Origin: Flavobacterium faecale
GTDB lineage: Bacteria > Bacteroidota > Bacteroidia > Flavobacteriales > Flavobacteriaceae
DNA: 64,000 nt
Assembly: GCF_003076455.1 (NCBI RefSeq)
Contig: NZ_CP020918.1
Coordinates: 2,046,001 to 2,110,000 of the forward strand
Direction of reading: 5' to 3'
Below, piece after piece: positions 33,672-41,336 of the stretch (the first letter of the stretch is position 1; every line of letters begins with the position of its first letter). A program made the position numbers and the translations under genes. Under the pieces are notes generated by a model. The model searched no databases and was not told where the DNA came from. It saw only the letters and a program-made list of their open reading frames with translations.

Positions 33672-34256
33672 TTATTGTTTTTTATCGGCTAAATCTTCAT
33701 TAAGTTCCTGAATTGCAACTCTTCGCTTTTCTTTCACATTTTTAAAATGAGTAGGATTGAAGCCTGTTACTTTTTTAAATTGTGTCGAAAATGCAGACAA
33801 ACTACTAAAATGAAGTTTGGTTGCTATTTCAGAAAAATTATATTCTTCGAATAAAATCATTTCCTTCGCCTTTTCCATTTTTATCAAATTGATATAAGTA
33901 ATTATAGTACTCGAAGTAACCTCAGAAAATGCATTAGAAATATAATTGTAATCAAGATCTAATTTTTTGCTCAAATAATCAGAGATATTAATTTTGATAT
34001 TTTCTTCGTTGTTTACATATTCTTGGCAGGAATTTTTAATTTTTTCGATTAAAATTCCGCCTTTGCTTTCTATGATTTCAAGACCAACGGTTTTTATTTT
34101 AGCATTTAATGTTCGTTTCTTTTCTTCGCTTAATTCCTCTTTAACTTGAACTTCTCCAAGTTCTACCTTAATAGGGTGTAGATCGAGTTCTTCTAGCGCG
34201 TCTTTTACAAACACTTTACAGCTCTCGCAAGCCATATTCTTGATATAGATTTTCAT
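33672..34256 (-). CDS. AraC-family regulator with N-terminal heavy-metal-associated (HMA-like) domain
   Basis: This protein of 194 residues starts MKIYIKNMACESCKVFV. It has an HMA/ferredoxin-like metal-binding fold with C-x-x-C in MACESCK (residues 8-14), continuing to GLEIIES (~60). A linker follows, then a two-helix-turn-helix AraC DNA-binding domain at the C-terminus (FSEIATKLHFSSLSAFSTQFKKVTGFNPTHFK, shown here in pieces: SEIATKLHFSSLSAFSTQFK and VTGFNPTHFK, ~145-180). The fusion suggests a regulator that directly senses Cu(I), Ag(I) or another soft metal, but that is inference; no metal pump or chaperone is adjacent. The ATG at 34256 begins the HMA motif; a longer in-frame start exists upstream but adds nothing family-like. 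Single gene next to palindromic array B. Confidence 0.82.
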   Translation of the reverse strand: MKIYIKNMACESCKVFVKDALEELDLHPIKVELGEVQVKEELSEEKKRTLNAKIKTVGLEIIESKGGILIEKIKNSCQEYVNNEENIKINISDYLSKKLDLDYNYISNAFSEVTSSTIITYINLIKMEKAKEMILFEEYNFSEIATKLHFSSLSAFSTQFKKVTGFNPTHFKNVKEKRRVAIQELNEDLADKKQ

Positions 34257-34338
34257 TTTGTGAATTTTGGTTTGTAAATATAGGAGTTTAGGCAAGATAT
34301 TATATCATAGAGCGTCATGTAAATCATGTTTTTATATC

Positions 34339-35542
34339 GTCCCTACGGGACTACGAAATTGAGGTAGATTTTTTTTTACCAATATATTGTCCCTACGGGG
34401 CATTCTGTCAATTTATAGAGATGTAATAATGGTAGAAAACAGAAAAGGTTTAGCAATTAAATCGCGAATAGATTTTCATTAGTGAATTGAAGTTAATGTG
34501 GGGCAATCCCGTAGGTAGGCAAAATGGTAGAAACGATAATCGGTTTAGCCGTAAAATCCCGAATTGCTTATCATTATTGAATTGGTGCAAATACAAGCCA
34601 ATCCCGTAGGGATGACATATCCGTAGAAAACAATAAAAGTTTAGGGGTTAAATCCCGTAGGGATGATATGTAATGGATATCAGATTCTAACAAAAATTTT
34701 ATTTAAAGATCGTGTCTTTATATCGTCCATACGGGACTACTGGATTTATTATGATGTTTTTTCTACCAATATATTGTCCCTACGGGACATTTTGTCAATC
34801 CCGTACAGATAGAATATAGATAGAAAAGATAATCGGTTTATCATCAAAATCCCGAATTGATTAACAATATTAATTAGGTGCAAATGCAAGCCAATCCCGT
34901 AGGGATGACATATCTGTAGAAAACAAAAACGGTTTAGCAATAAAATCCCGTAGGAATGGTATAATATGGATATCAGATTCAAACAAATATGTTATTTAAA
35001 GATCGTGTCTTTATATCGTCCCTACGGGACTACTGTATTTATTATAATGTCTTTTCTACCAATATTTTGTCCCTACGGGACATTCTATCAATCCTGTAAG
35101 GTTGAAATATCGGTAGAAAACAGATAAGATTTAGAAGTAAACCCCTGAATTGATTACCAATAATGAATATGTGCAAACAAAGGCCAATCCCGTAGGGATT
35201 ATATATTGGTAGAAAATAATAACGGTTTAGGAATTAAATCCCGTAGGGATGATATATAATGGATATCAGATTCTAACAAAAATGTTATTTAAAGATCGTG
35301 TCTTTATATCGTCCCTCCGGGACTACTGGATTTATTGTAATGTCTTTTCTACCAATATTTTGTCCCTACGGGACATTATATCAATCCTGTAAAGATGAAA
35401 TATCGGTAGAAATCAGATAAGGTTTAGCATTAAAATACCGAATAGATTATCATAATCGAATTGGTGCAAATGCAAGCCAATCCCGTAGGGATGACATATC
35501 GGTAGAAAACAAAAATGGTCTAGAAATTAATCCCGTAGGGAT
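34339..35542. repeat. Palindromic array B: four BIME-like units beside a Y1 transposase
   Basis: GTCCC-TAC-GGGAC hairpins mark unit starts at 34339, 34725, 35018 and 35311 (spacing 386, 293, 293). Each unit holds a second GTCCCTACGGGAC preceded by CTACCAATAT-like sequence. Two copies of the inverse hairpin ATCCC-GTA-GGGAT follow; the first is followed at exactly 8 nt by GGTAGAAAA. The units also share the phrase AAAGATCGTGTCTTTATATC. The first unit is longer because it carries an extra diverged copy. The last hairpin ends 30 bases from the stop codon of the Y1 transposase gene. Apparent frames inside (for example 34749-34982) are repeat artefacts. Confidence 0.94.
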
Positions 35543-35572
35543 GATATATTTTTTATTCTATTCCTAATATTG

Positions 35573-36034
35573 TTAGATTGGGTCTTTAAAGATGTATTGT
35601 TCATCAAATTCGATTTCAAAGGCTTTTAGAAACTTCAGGTATTCTTCCTTGAAGGATTCTTTTTTATGATGTTCTTCTTGATTCTGAATGTATTGAATTA
35701 CTTTGGTAACGTGAGATTTTGAATAAGAAAATGCACCATAGCCTTCTTGCCATTCAAATTTTACCTTTAAAAACCGTTTTTCATTTATCCATTTAGACGA
35801 ATTTCCTTTGATGTCTTGTAATAATTCTGAAATGGACTGTGATGGTCGCATTCCTATGAAAAGATGAATGTGATCAGGCATTCCGTTTATTGCTAGTAGT
35901 TTATGGTTATTATGGTGTATTATGCCAGTGATGTATTGGTATAATTCTTTTTTGAAAGAAGGATGAATTAGGCCGTTCCTATATTTTACGGCAAAGACAA
36001 ATTGAAGGTGTATTTGCGTGAAGGTATTTGCCAT
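35573..36034 (-). CDS. IS200/IS605-like Y1 (HUH) transposase, RAYT-like
   Basis: This 153-residue protein is a single-domain Y1 transposase. The HUH metal motif is HIH in MPDHIHLFIG (about residues 54-63) and the catalytic tyrosine is in VIQYIQNQEEHH (about 113-124, with the glutamine four residues on that also binds metal). Length and the lone domain match IS200-type TnpA and REP-associated tyrosine transposases, which cut and join single-stranded DNA at hairpins. There is no tnpB. The frame is intact. Its 3' end adjoins array B, whose hairpins are plausible substrates. The start MANTFTQIHLQFVFAVKYR from the ATG at 36034 is normal for the family. Domesticated and mobile roles cannot be separated by sequence alone. 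Confidence 0.9.
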   Translation of the reverse strand: MANTFTQIHLQFVFAVKYRNGLIHPSFKKELYQYITGIIHHNNHKLLAINGMPDHIHLFIGMRPSQSISELLQDIKGNSSKWINEKRFLKVKFEWQEGYGAFSYSKSHVTKVIQYIQNQEEHHKKESFKEEYLKFLKAFEIEFDEQYIFKDPI

Positions 36035-36190
36035 AGAGTAGTTTTTTTTTCCTTGATAATTGGTCTGTAATCTAAATGTATTTGAAATTTTAAAAGTTTA
36101 ATATGCAGTGTTTGCTATTGCTACTAAGATAATTAAAAAACAAACTGCTTTAGAATTTAAAATTTACTAGATAAACGACTATTCTGCCCA

Positions 36191-36274
36191 GGATAGAAAC
36201 GGAAAGCCCGCAAGCAGGGAGCCCTTAAAAAATAAATCCCCAAACAGCGACCGGAGGAAGCTCGTTTGGGGATT
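36191..36274. repeat. GC-richer hairpin element between the transposase and nudK genes
   Basis: An 11-bp perfect stem AATCCCCAAAC/GTTTGGGGATT (36235-36274) has GACCGGAGGAA inside. It is preceded by AGGATAGAAACGGAAAGCCC and a small CCCGC-AA-GCAGGG fold. The composition differs from its surroundings. It resembles dispersed extragenic repeats of Flavobacterium, or could be the transposase element's outer end. The rest of the 307-base gap (36035-36341) holds nothing recognised. Confidence 0.55.
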
Positions 36275-36341
36275 ATGTTTTTTGGGTGACCTGTGCGGAC
36301 TTGCAGTGTATAGCCTGAAATGGCAGCCAACTAGTTATTTG

Positions 36342-36923
36342 CTACAAACCTAAATTGATTTTGGCGTATTGTAATAATAAAATGGTTTTGGCATCTTTAA
36401 TTTCGCCTGTTGCAATCATATTATATGCTTTTTCGAATGGCCATTCTAGGACTTCAATCTCTTCTTGTTCGTGTTCGAGTCCGCCACCTTCACTTACCTT
36501 CATGTTTGCTGTGTATTCGCCCACAAAAAGATATAGAATTTCAGTTACGGCACCTGGAGAAACGTAGGTTTCCATTACCTTTTGAACGTCGGTGATGCGG
36601 TAGCCTGTTTCTTCTTCGGTCTCACGGATGATGCATTGTTCGGGTTGGTCTGCGTCAAGTAGGCCTGCGCAAACTTCGATCAACATACCGCTTGGATTGC
36701 CGTTTAAATAGGAGGGAAGGCGAAATTGGCGCGTAAGAATCACTGTTTTGTGTTCTTTGTTGTATAAAAGGATTCCTGCTCCGTTACCGCGATCGTATAC
36801 CTCTCTACGTTGGGTAATCCAGTTTCCTTTTTTGTTGAGGTAGTCAAAGGTTACTTTGTTGAGTAGGTAGTAATCGTTTGCGAGTACTTCGGTATTTGTG
36901 ATTTTGATTGAAGGGTTTTGCAT
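36342..36923 (-). CDS. nudK: NUDIX hydrolase, GDP-mannose pyrophosphatase NudK type
   Basis: This 193-residue cytoplasmic hydrolase has the Nudix box around residues 85-107, with the metal-binding core RETEEETGY and the upstream AGLLDADQPEQC, which is almost the same as in E. coli NudK. Other family marks are the N-terminal VTFDYLNKKGNWITQRREVYDRGNG (in two parts) and the C-terminal KDAKTILLLQYA. E. coli NudK cleaves GDP-mannose to GMP and mannose 1-phosphate; ADP-ribose-type sugars are alternatives. Length matches (191 in E. coli). ATG at 36923. The gene follows purA on the same strand, but a strong terminator separates them. Confidence 0.88.
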   Translation of the reverse strand: MQNPSIKITNTEVLANDYYLLNKVTFDYLNKKGNWITQRREVYDRGNGAGILLYNKEHKTVILTRQFRLPSYLNGNPSGMLIEVCAGLLDADQPEQCIIRETEEETGYRITDVQKVMETYVSPGAVTEILYLFVGEYTANMKVSEGGGLEHEQEEIEVLEWPFEKAYNMIATGEIKDAKTILLLQYAKINLGL

Positions 36924-36940
36924 TTTTGTATTTGTTAAAA

Positions 36941-36969
36941 AAAAAACGCTCTGATAAGTCAGAGCGTTT
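36941..36969 (-). terminator. Intrinsic terminator of purA
   Basis: AAACGCTCTGA-TAAG-TCAGAGCGTTT stem followed on the minus strand by a T-run of about nine; it begins 5 bases after the purA stop. Confidence 0.9.
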
Positions 36970-36973
36970 GGTA

Positions 36974-38245
36974 TTATTTAAGTATCGTTTGTTTTCTGTC
37001 TGGACCTACAGAAACTATTTTGATAGGTACTTCAACCTCTTTCTCGATAAAGTCAATATATTCTTTTAATTCAATAGGCAACTCATCATAAGTTGTCATT
37101 CCTGTTAAATCTTGTTTCCATCCTTTGAACTCTTTGTAAACAGGAGTTACATTTTCTGGCTCGATGTTGTAAGGGAAATGGCTGATTTCTTTTCCTTTGT
37201 ATTGGTATGATGTACATACTTTTAAGGTATCAAAACCAGAAAGCACATCACCTTTCATCATCATTAATTGCGTTACACCGTTTACTTGAACAGCATATTT
37301 TAAGGCTACAATATCCAACCATCCGCAACGTCTTTGTCTTCCTGTTACCGATCCAAATTCGTTACCAACTCTTGCCATTGTAGAACCATCTTCGTCAAAA
37401 AGTTCTGTTGGAAAAGGTCCGCTACCTACACGTGTAGTGTATGCTTTGAAGATTCCGTATACTTCTTTGATTTTGTTTGGTGCAATTCCAAGACCCGTAC
37501 AAGCTCCTGCAGCTGTGGTGTTTGAAGAAGTTACAAATGGATATGTTCCAAAATCTACATCTAGCAAAGAACCTTGCGCTCCTTCACATAAGATTGATTT
37601 ACCTGCTTTTTGAGCTTGGTACATGTATTCTTCACTATCAATAAAGTCAAGTTTTTTGATTTCTTCAATTGATTCAAAAAATTCAGCTTCTAGTTCGGGT
37701 AAGTTATATTCTAATTTTACTCCGTAGAAAGCGATCATTGCTTCGTGCTTGTCAGCCAAGGCGCGGTATCTTTCTTTAAAGTCTTCCAATTCGATATCAC
37801 CAACTCTTAGACCATTACGACCTGTTTTGTCCATGTAAGTTGGGCCAATACCTTTAAGAGTCGAACCAATTTTGGCTTTTCCTTTTGAAGCTTCAGAGGC
37901 TGCATCCAATAGACGGTGAGTAGGTAAAATTAGGTGTGCTTTTCTAGAAATGATTAATTTCTTTTTGATATCGATATTGAATTTTGCTAATCCTTCGATT
38001 TCTTTTTGGAAAACAACTGGGTCAATTACGACACCGTTTCCAATTACGTTTACCGCCGTTTTATGAAAAATTCCAGAAGGAATTGTTCTAAGTACGTGTT
38101 TTATTCCGTCAAATTCTAAAGTATGTCCAGCGTTTGGGCCTCCTTGAAAACGAGCAATAATATCGTAATTTGAGGTTAGAACGTCAACAATTTTACCTTT
38201 TCCTTCGTCTCCCCATTGTAATCCTAGTAATAAATCTACGGTCAT
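36974..38245 (-). CDS. purA: Adenylosuccinate synthase
   Basis: This 423-residue cytoplasmic enzyme joins IMP and aspartate with GTP hydrolysis in AMP synthesis. Motifs: QWGDEGKGK (10-18, GTP phosphate loop and catalytic aspartate), FQGGPNAGHT (~34-43, catalytic histidine), KIGSTLKGIGPTYMDK (in two parts, ~125-140), CEGAQGSLLDVDFGTYPFVT (~222-241), VTGRQRRCGWLD (~300-311) and the C-terminal VSVGPDRKQTI. All active-site segments are intact and length is normal. ATG at 38245. It lies 84 bases downstream of the Fur-family gene on the same strand, an order common in flavobacteria. Confidence 0.97.
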   Translation of the reverse strand: MTVDLLLGLQWGDEGKGKIVDVLTSNYDIIARFQGGPNAGHTLEFDGIKHVLRTIPSGIFHKTAVNVIGNGVVIDPVVFQKEIEGLAKFNIDIKKKLIISRKAHLILPTHRLLDAASEASKGKAKIGSTLKGIGPTYMDKTGRNGLRVGDIELEDFKERYRALADKHEAMIAFYGVKLEYNLPELEAEFFESIEEIKKLDFIDSEEYMYQAQKAGKSILCEGAQGSLLDVDFGTYPFVTSSNTTAAGACTGLGIAPNKIKEVYGIFKAYTTRVGSGPFPTELFDEDGSTMARVGNEFGSVTGRQRRCGWLDIVALKYAVQVNGVTQLMMMKGDVLSGFDTLKVCTSYQYKGKEISHFPYNIEPENVTPVYKEFKGWKQDLTGMTTYDELPIELKEYIDFIEKEVEVPIKIVSVGPDRKQTILK

Positions 38246-38328
38246 TTTAAGTTCTTTATTAAATCGTTAATCTGTTTTGATGGTCAATCACAGTAAGGTT
38301 CGACCTTTTATTTAAACTAAATTCTCTA

Positions 38329-38832
38329 TTATTTTTTTTCGATATCTTCTTCAATAATAGCAACAACTTCTTCTACTTTTGGCTTTTTCTTAGCACCATA
38401 AAAATATAGAGAATGGTTGGTGATATCAACATCAAAAATTTCTTCAATAGTTTTTTTGATGATTTGGATGCGTGGATCGCAAAACTCTACCACTTCGCCG
38501 GTATCGGTCATGATAAGGTGATCGTGCTGTTTGTCAAAATATGATTTTTCGTAATGTGCTTGGTTCTGTCCAAATTGATGTTTGCGCACCAAGGCACAAT
38601 CCAAAAGTAACTCGATAGTATTGTATAAGGTAGCACGACTTACACGATAGTTTTTGTTTTTCATTTTGATGTATAAGTTTTCTACATCGAAATGTTCTTC
38701 GCTATCGTAAATTTCCTGAAGGATAGCATAACGTTCTGGCGTTTTTCTATGTCCTTTATTCTCAAGATACATTGTAAAAACATTTTTTACAATTTCTTGG
38801 TTTTTGATGTTATCTGTGGAAATGAGTGTCAT
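38329..38832 (-). CDS. Fur-family metalloregulator
   Basis: This protein of 167 residues has the Fur winged helix ([35 protein letters not shown], about residues 27-80) and the dimerisation domain with the [18 protein letters not shown] metal region (~102-120). The two C-x-x-C pairs that hold structural zinc in many Fur and PerR proteins are absent; only one cysteine is seen in EFCDP. It is therefore a zinc-knuckle-free version, as in several Bacteroidota. Whether it senses iron, peroxide or another metal cannot be told. The ATG at 38832 is taken because a -7 box (38839-38846) lies just upstream, within a possible longer reading frame from a TTG; that leaves an almost leaderless mRNA. Confidence 0.88.
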   Translation of the reverse strand: MTLISTDNIKNQEIVKNVFTMYLENKGHRKTPERYAILQEIYDSEEHFDVENLYIKMKNKNYRVSRATLYNTIELLLDCALVRKHQFGQNQAHYEKSYFDKQHDHLIMTDTGEVVEFCDPRIQIIKKTIEEIFDVDITNHSLYFYGAKKKPKVEEVVAIIEEDIEKK

Positions 38833-38838
38833 ATTCGG

Positions 38839-38846
38839 CAAAGATA
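38839..38846 (-). promoter_or_regulatory. -7 promoter box of the fur-family gene
   Basis: TATCTTTG on the minus strand, followed by CCGAAT and then the ATG at 38832. Transcription would start within a few bases of the start codon. Confidence 0.45.
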
Positions 38847-39017
38847 AATTATTATTTAATAGTTCCCTAGGATTGAATTTAATTTTATGTTTTTACACAG
38901 ATAATTGCCCTTTGTTAAAATATAATTTTTCGGACCAAAACAGTGTTACGCTTTGTAAGCAATGACTGCTGTTGTTTGGTTTGGTCTCGAAAATAAATTC
39001 TTAAAATAGGTTTGGTT

Positions 39018-41237
39018 TTAATTGGTGTACACGCGAGTTACCTTGTCTACGCCATCAATTTTTTTGATATTTTCAATTAATTTTTTCAAAATGCGGTTAT
39101 TTTGTACAATCACAATCACTTGCCCTTTGAAAAGTCCTGCGTCACCACTTAATGAAATACTTTGAATGTTGACATTCATATTATTTGAGATTACTTTGGT
39201 GAGTTCATTGGTTAATCCCATTGTATCCATACCTGTAATATTCAGCATTGCTTTGAATTCTTGCTCGCTAGAGTCAATCCATTTTGCAGGCATAATGCGA
39301 TAAGCATAATTAGATTGCATCGAGATTGCATTAGGGCAATCTTTTTTATGGACTTTTATTCCTTCATTAATAGTCACAAAACCAAAAACATCATCTCCTG
39401 GTATAGGATTACAACAAGCAGATAATTTGTAATCTAATTTGTCTTGCTCTTTACCAAAAACCAACATATCATAATTTTGATTCATGATATTTTTATGCAC
39501 TTCTGGTGCAGCGGTTTTTTCGCTGCGTTTTATTTTATTTTTAAAGAAATTGATCAGGGTATTTCCTTTTTGAGCAGCGTAGTCTTTGAGTTGTTGGTTC
39601 TCGATAGATCCAATTCCAACACGGTAGAACAAATCCAAGCTTGTTTTGAGATGAAAAAAGTTTACCATCTCATTTACAGTTGTTTCATTCAGGGTAATTT
39701 TTAGGTGCTTAAGTTTACGTGTAAGCAACTCTTTCCCGTGATCGGCAATTTTTTTGGTATTTTCGTTTAGTACATTTTTGATTTTTGTTTTCGCTCTTGA
39801 GGTCGTAACATAATCAAGCCAGTGTGCAGTAGGTTTTTGGTTGGCCGAGGTAATAATTTCGACCTGATCCCCACTTTTAAGTTCGTAATTTAAAGGGACT
39901 AATTTTCCGTTTACTCGCGTTCCACGTGTTGTGATTCCGATTTCGGAGTGAATACTGAAAGCAAAATCTAATGATGTTGCCCCTTTTGGTAATGATTTAA
40001 TATCTCCTTTTGGTGTAAAAATATAGATCTCTTTCGAATATAAATTCATTTTGAAATCTTCTACAAAGTCCACCGCGTTTGATTCGGCATTTTCTATCGC
40101 TTCGCGCAATAGGTTCAGCCATACATCCAAACCATGTTCTTCTTCGCCACCATTTTTGTATTTGTAGTGAGCAGCATAACCTTTTTCGGCTATTTCGTCC
40201 ATTCGTTCACTACGCACTTGTACTTCGACCCAGCGGCCTTTTGGTCCCATTACAGTAATATGTAAGGCTTCGTAACCCGTTGATTTTGGAGACGAAATCC
40301 AGTCACGCAAACGGCTTGGGCTTGGGCGATAATGGTCGGTTACGATGGAGTAAATCTTCCAAGCGATAAATTTTTCGTCATGTGGAATCGATTTGTATAC
40401 GATACGCAAAGCAAATTTGTCATAGACTTGGTCGAAACCAACATTTTGCGCTTGCATTTTTTTTCGAATCGAATAAATAGATTTAGGACGACCTTTGATA
40501 ATGTAATCCAGGCCTTCCTCGTCTAATGATGCTTTCAAAACCGCTGAGATATCTTTGATGTAGGTATCTTGCTGTTCTTTAGTCTCTTTGATCTTGCTTA
40601 CAATGTCATTGTAAATCTTCGGTTCGGTATATTTTAAACCTAAGTCTTCGAGTTTAGTCTTGATATTGTAGAGTCCTAGTCGGTGGGCTAGCGGCGCGTA
40701 TATGTATAAGGTCTCAGAGGCAATTTTTTCTTGTTTGTAGTCATCCATGGAGTCCATGGTTTGCATATTGTGCAACCTATCGGCAAGTTTGATCAGAATT
40801 ACTCGGACATCATCGTTGAGTGTCAAGATCATTTTTCTGAAATTCTCGGCCTGCATGGAGACTTTGGTATCCTTTTGGACCAGCGAAATTTTGGTCAATC
40901 CCTCAACTAGCTGTGCCACTTTGGGATTAAACATTCGTTCGATATCTTTAACAGTGATAGGCGTATCTTCAACTACATCATGCATCAAGGCTGCAGCGAT
41001 AGAAGTGGCACCCAATCCAATCTCTGATGCCACAATTTTGGCCACGGCAATAGGATGGAAGATATAAGCTTCTCCCGATTTTCGTCGCTGTTCTTTGTGC
41101 GCATCTACGGCTACGTCAAATGCTTTTCGAATGAGTTTTTTGTCCTCGGCAGTTAGCGTTTGGTAACTTATTCGAAGTAATTCTTTGTATTCTTGAGCAA
41201 TAGCCTTATTTTCTTTCTCGATATCTATTTCTATCAT
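39018..41237 (-). CDS. rel: Bifunctional (p)ppGpp synthetase/hydrolase, RelA/SpoT (Rel) family
   Basis: This 739-residue protein has the full long-RSH order. The hydrolase domain has the HD motif ALMHDVVEDTPIT (~85-97) and KLADRLHNMQTMD (~151-163). The synthetase domain has DWISSPKSTGYEALHITV (~312-329) and VEVQVRSERMDEIAEKGYAAH (in parts, ~337-358). TGS (IYIFTPKGDIKSLPKGAT in parts, ~404-425), a zinc-finger-like region (ACCNPIPGDDVFGF, ~635-648) and a C-terminal ACT domain (~665-739) follow. Both catalytic halves keep their key residues, so it should make and degrade (p)ppGpp in the stringent response. Bacteroidota usually have one such Rel. ATG at 41237; it appears monocistronic between the Fur-family and serine-hydrolase genes on the same strand. 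Confidence 0.95.
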   Translation of the reverse strand: MIEIDIEKENKAIAQEYKELLRISYQTLTAEDKKLIRKAFDVAVDAHKEQRRKSGEAYIFHPIAVAKIVASEIGLGATSIAAALMHDVVEDTPITVKDIERMFNPKVAQLVEGLTKISLVQKDTKVSMQAENFRKMILTLNDDVRVILIKLADRLHNMQTMDSMDDYKQEKIASETLYIYAPLAHRLGLYNIKTKLEDLGLKYTEPKIYNDIVSKIKETKEQQDTYIKDISAVLKASLDEEGLDYIIKGRPKSIYSIRKKMQAQNVGFDQVYDKFALRIVYKSIPHDEKFIAWKIYSIVTDHYRPSPSRLRDWISSPKSTGYEALHITVMGPKGRWVEVQVRSERMDEIAEKGYAAHYKYKNGGEEEHGLDVWLNLLREAIENAESNAVDFVEDFKMNLYSKEIYIFTPKGDIKSLPKGATSLDFAFSIHSEIGITTRGTRVNGKLVPLNYELKSGDQVEIITSANQKPTAHWLDYVTTSRAKTKIKNVLNENTKKIADHGKELLTRKLKHLKITLNETTVNEMVNFFHLKTSLDLFYRVGIGSIENQQLKDYAAQKGNTLINFFKNKIKRSEKTAAPEVHKNIMNQNYDMLVFGKEQDKLDYKLSACCNPIPGDDVFGFVTINEGIKVHKKDCPNAISMQSNYAYRIMPAKWIDSSEQEFKAMLNITGMDTMGLTNELTKVISNNMNVNIQSISLSGDAGLFKGQVIVIVQNNRILKKLIENIKKIDGVDKVTRVYTN

Positions 41238-41336
41238 AACATGGGGTTCATTTCCTAAAAATAATGATTTGTTTACACCTGTGCAAGTGATATGGCAAGG
41301 TTCGAAAATAAAATTAAAGGCCGTTTTTATCTTTGG

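Noticed and set aside
34749..34982. 77-codon frame inside palindromic array B
   Set aside because: It follows the repeat units and has no homologous features.
34339..36034. IS605-type element with tnpB and guide RNA
   Set aside because: Only a Y1 protein gene is present; no tnpB-like frame lies within several kilobases on either strand.
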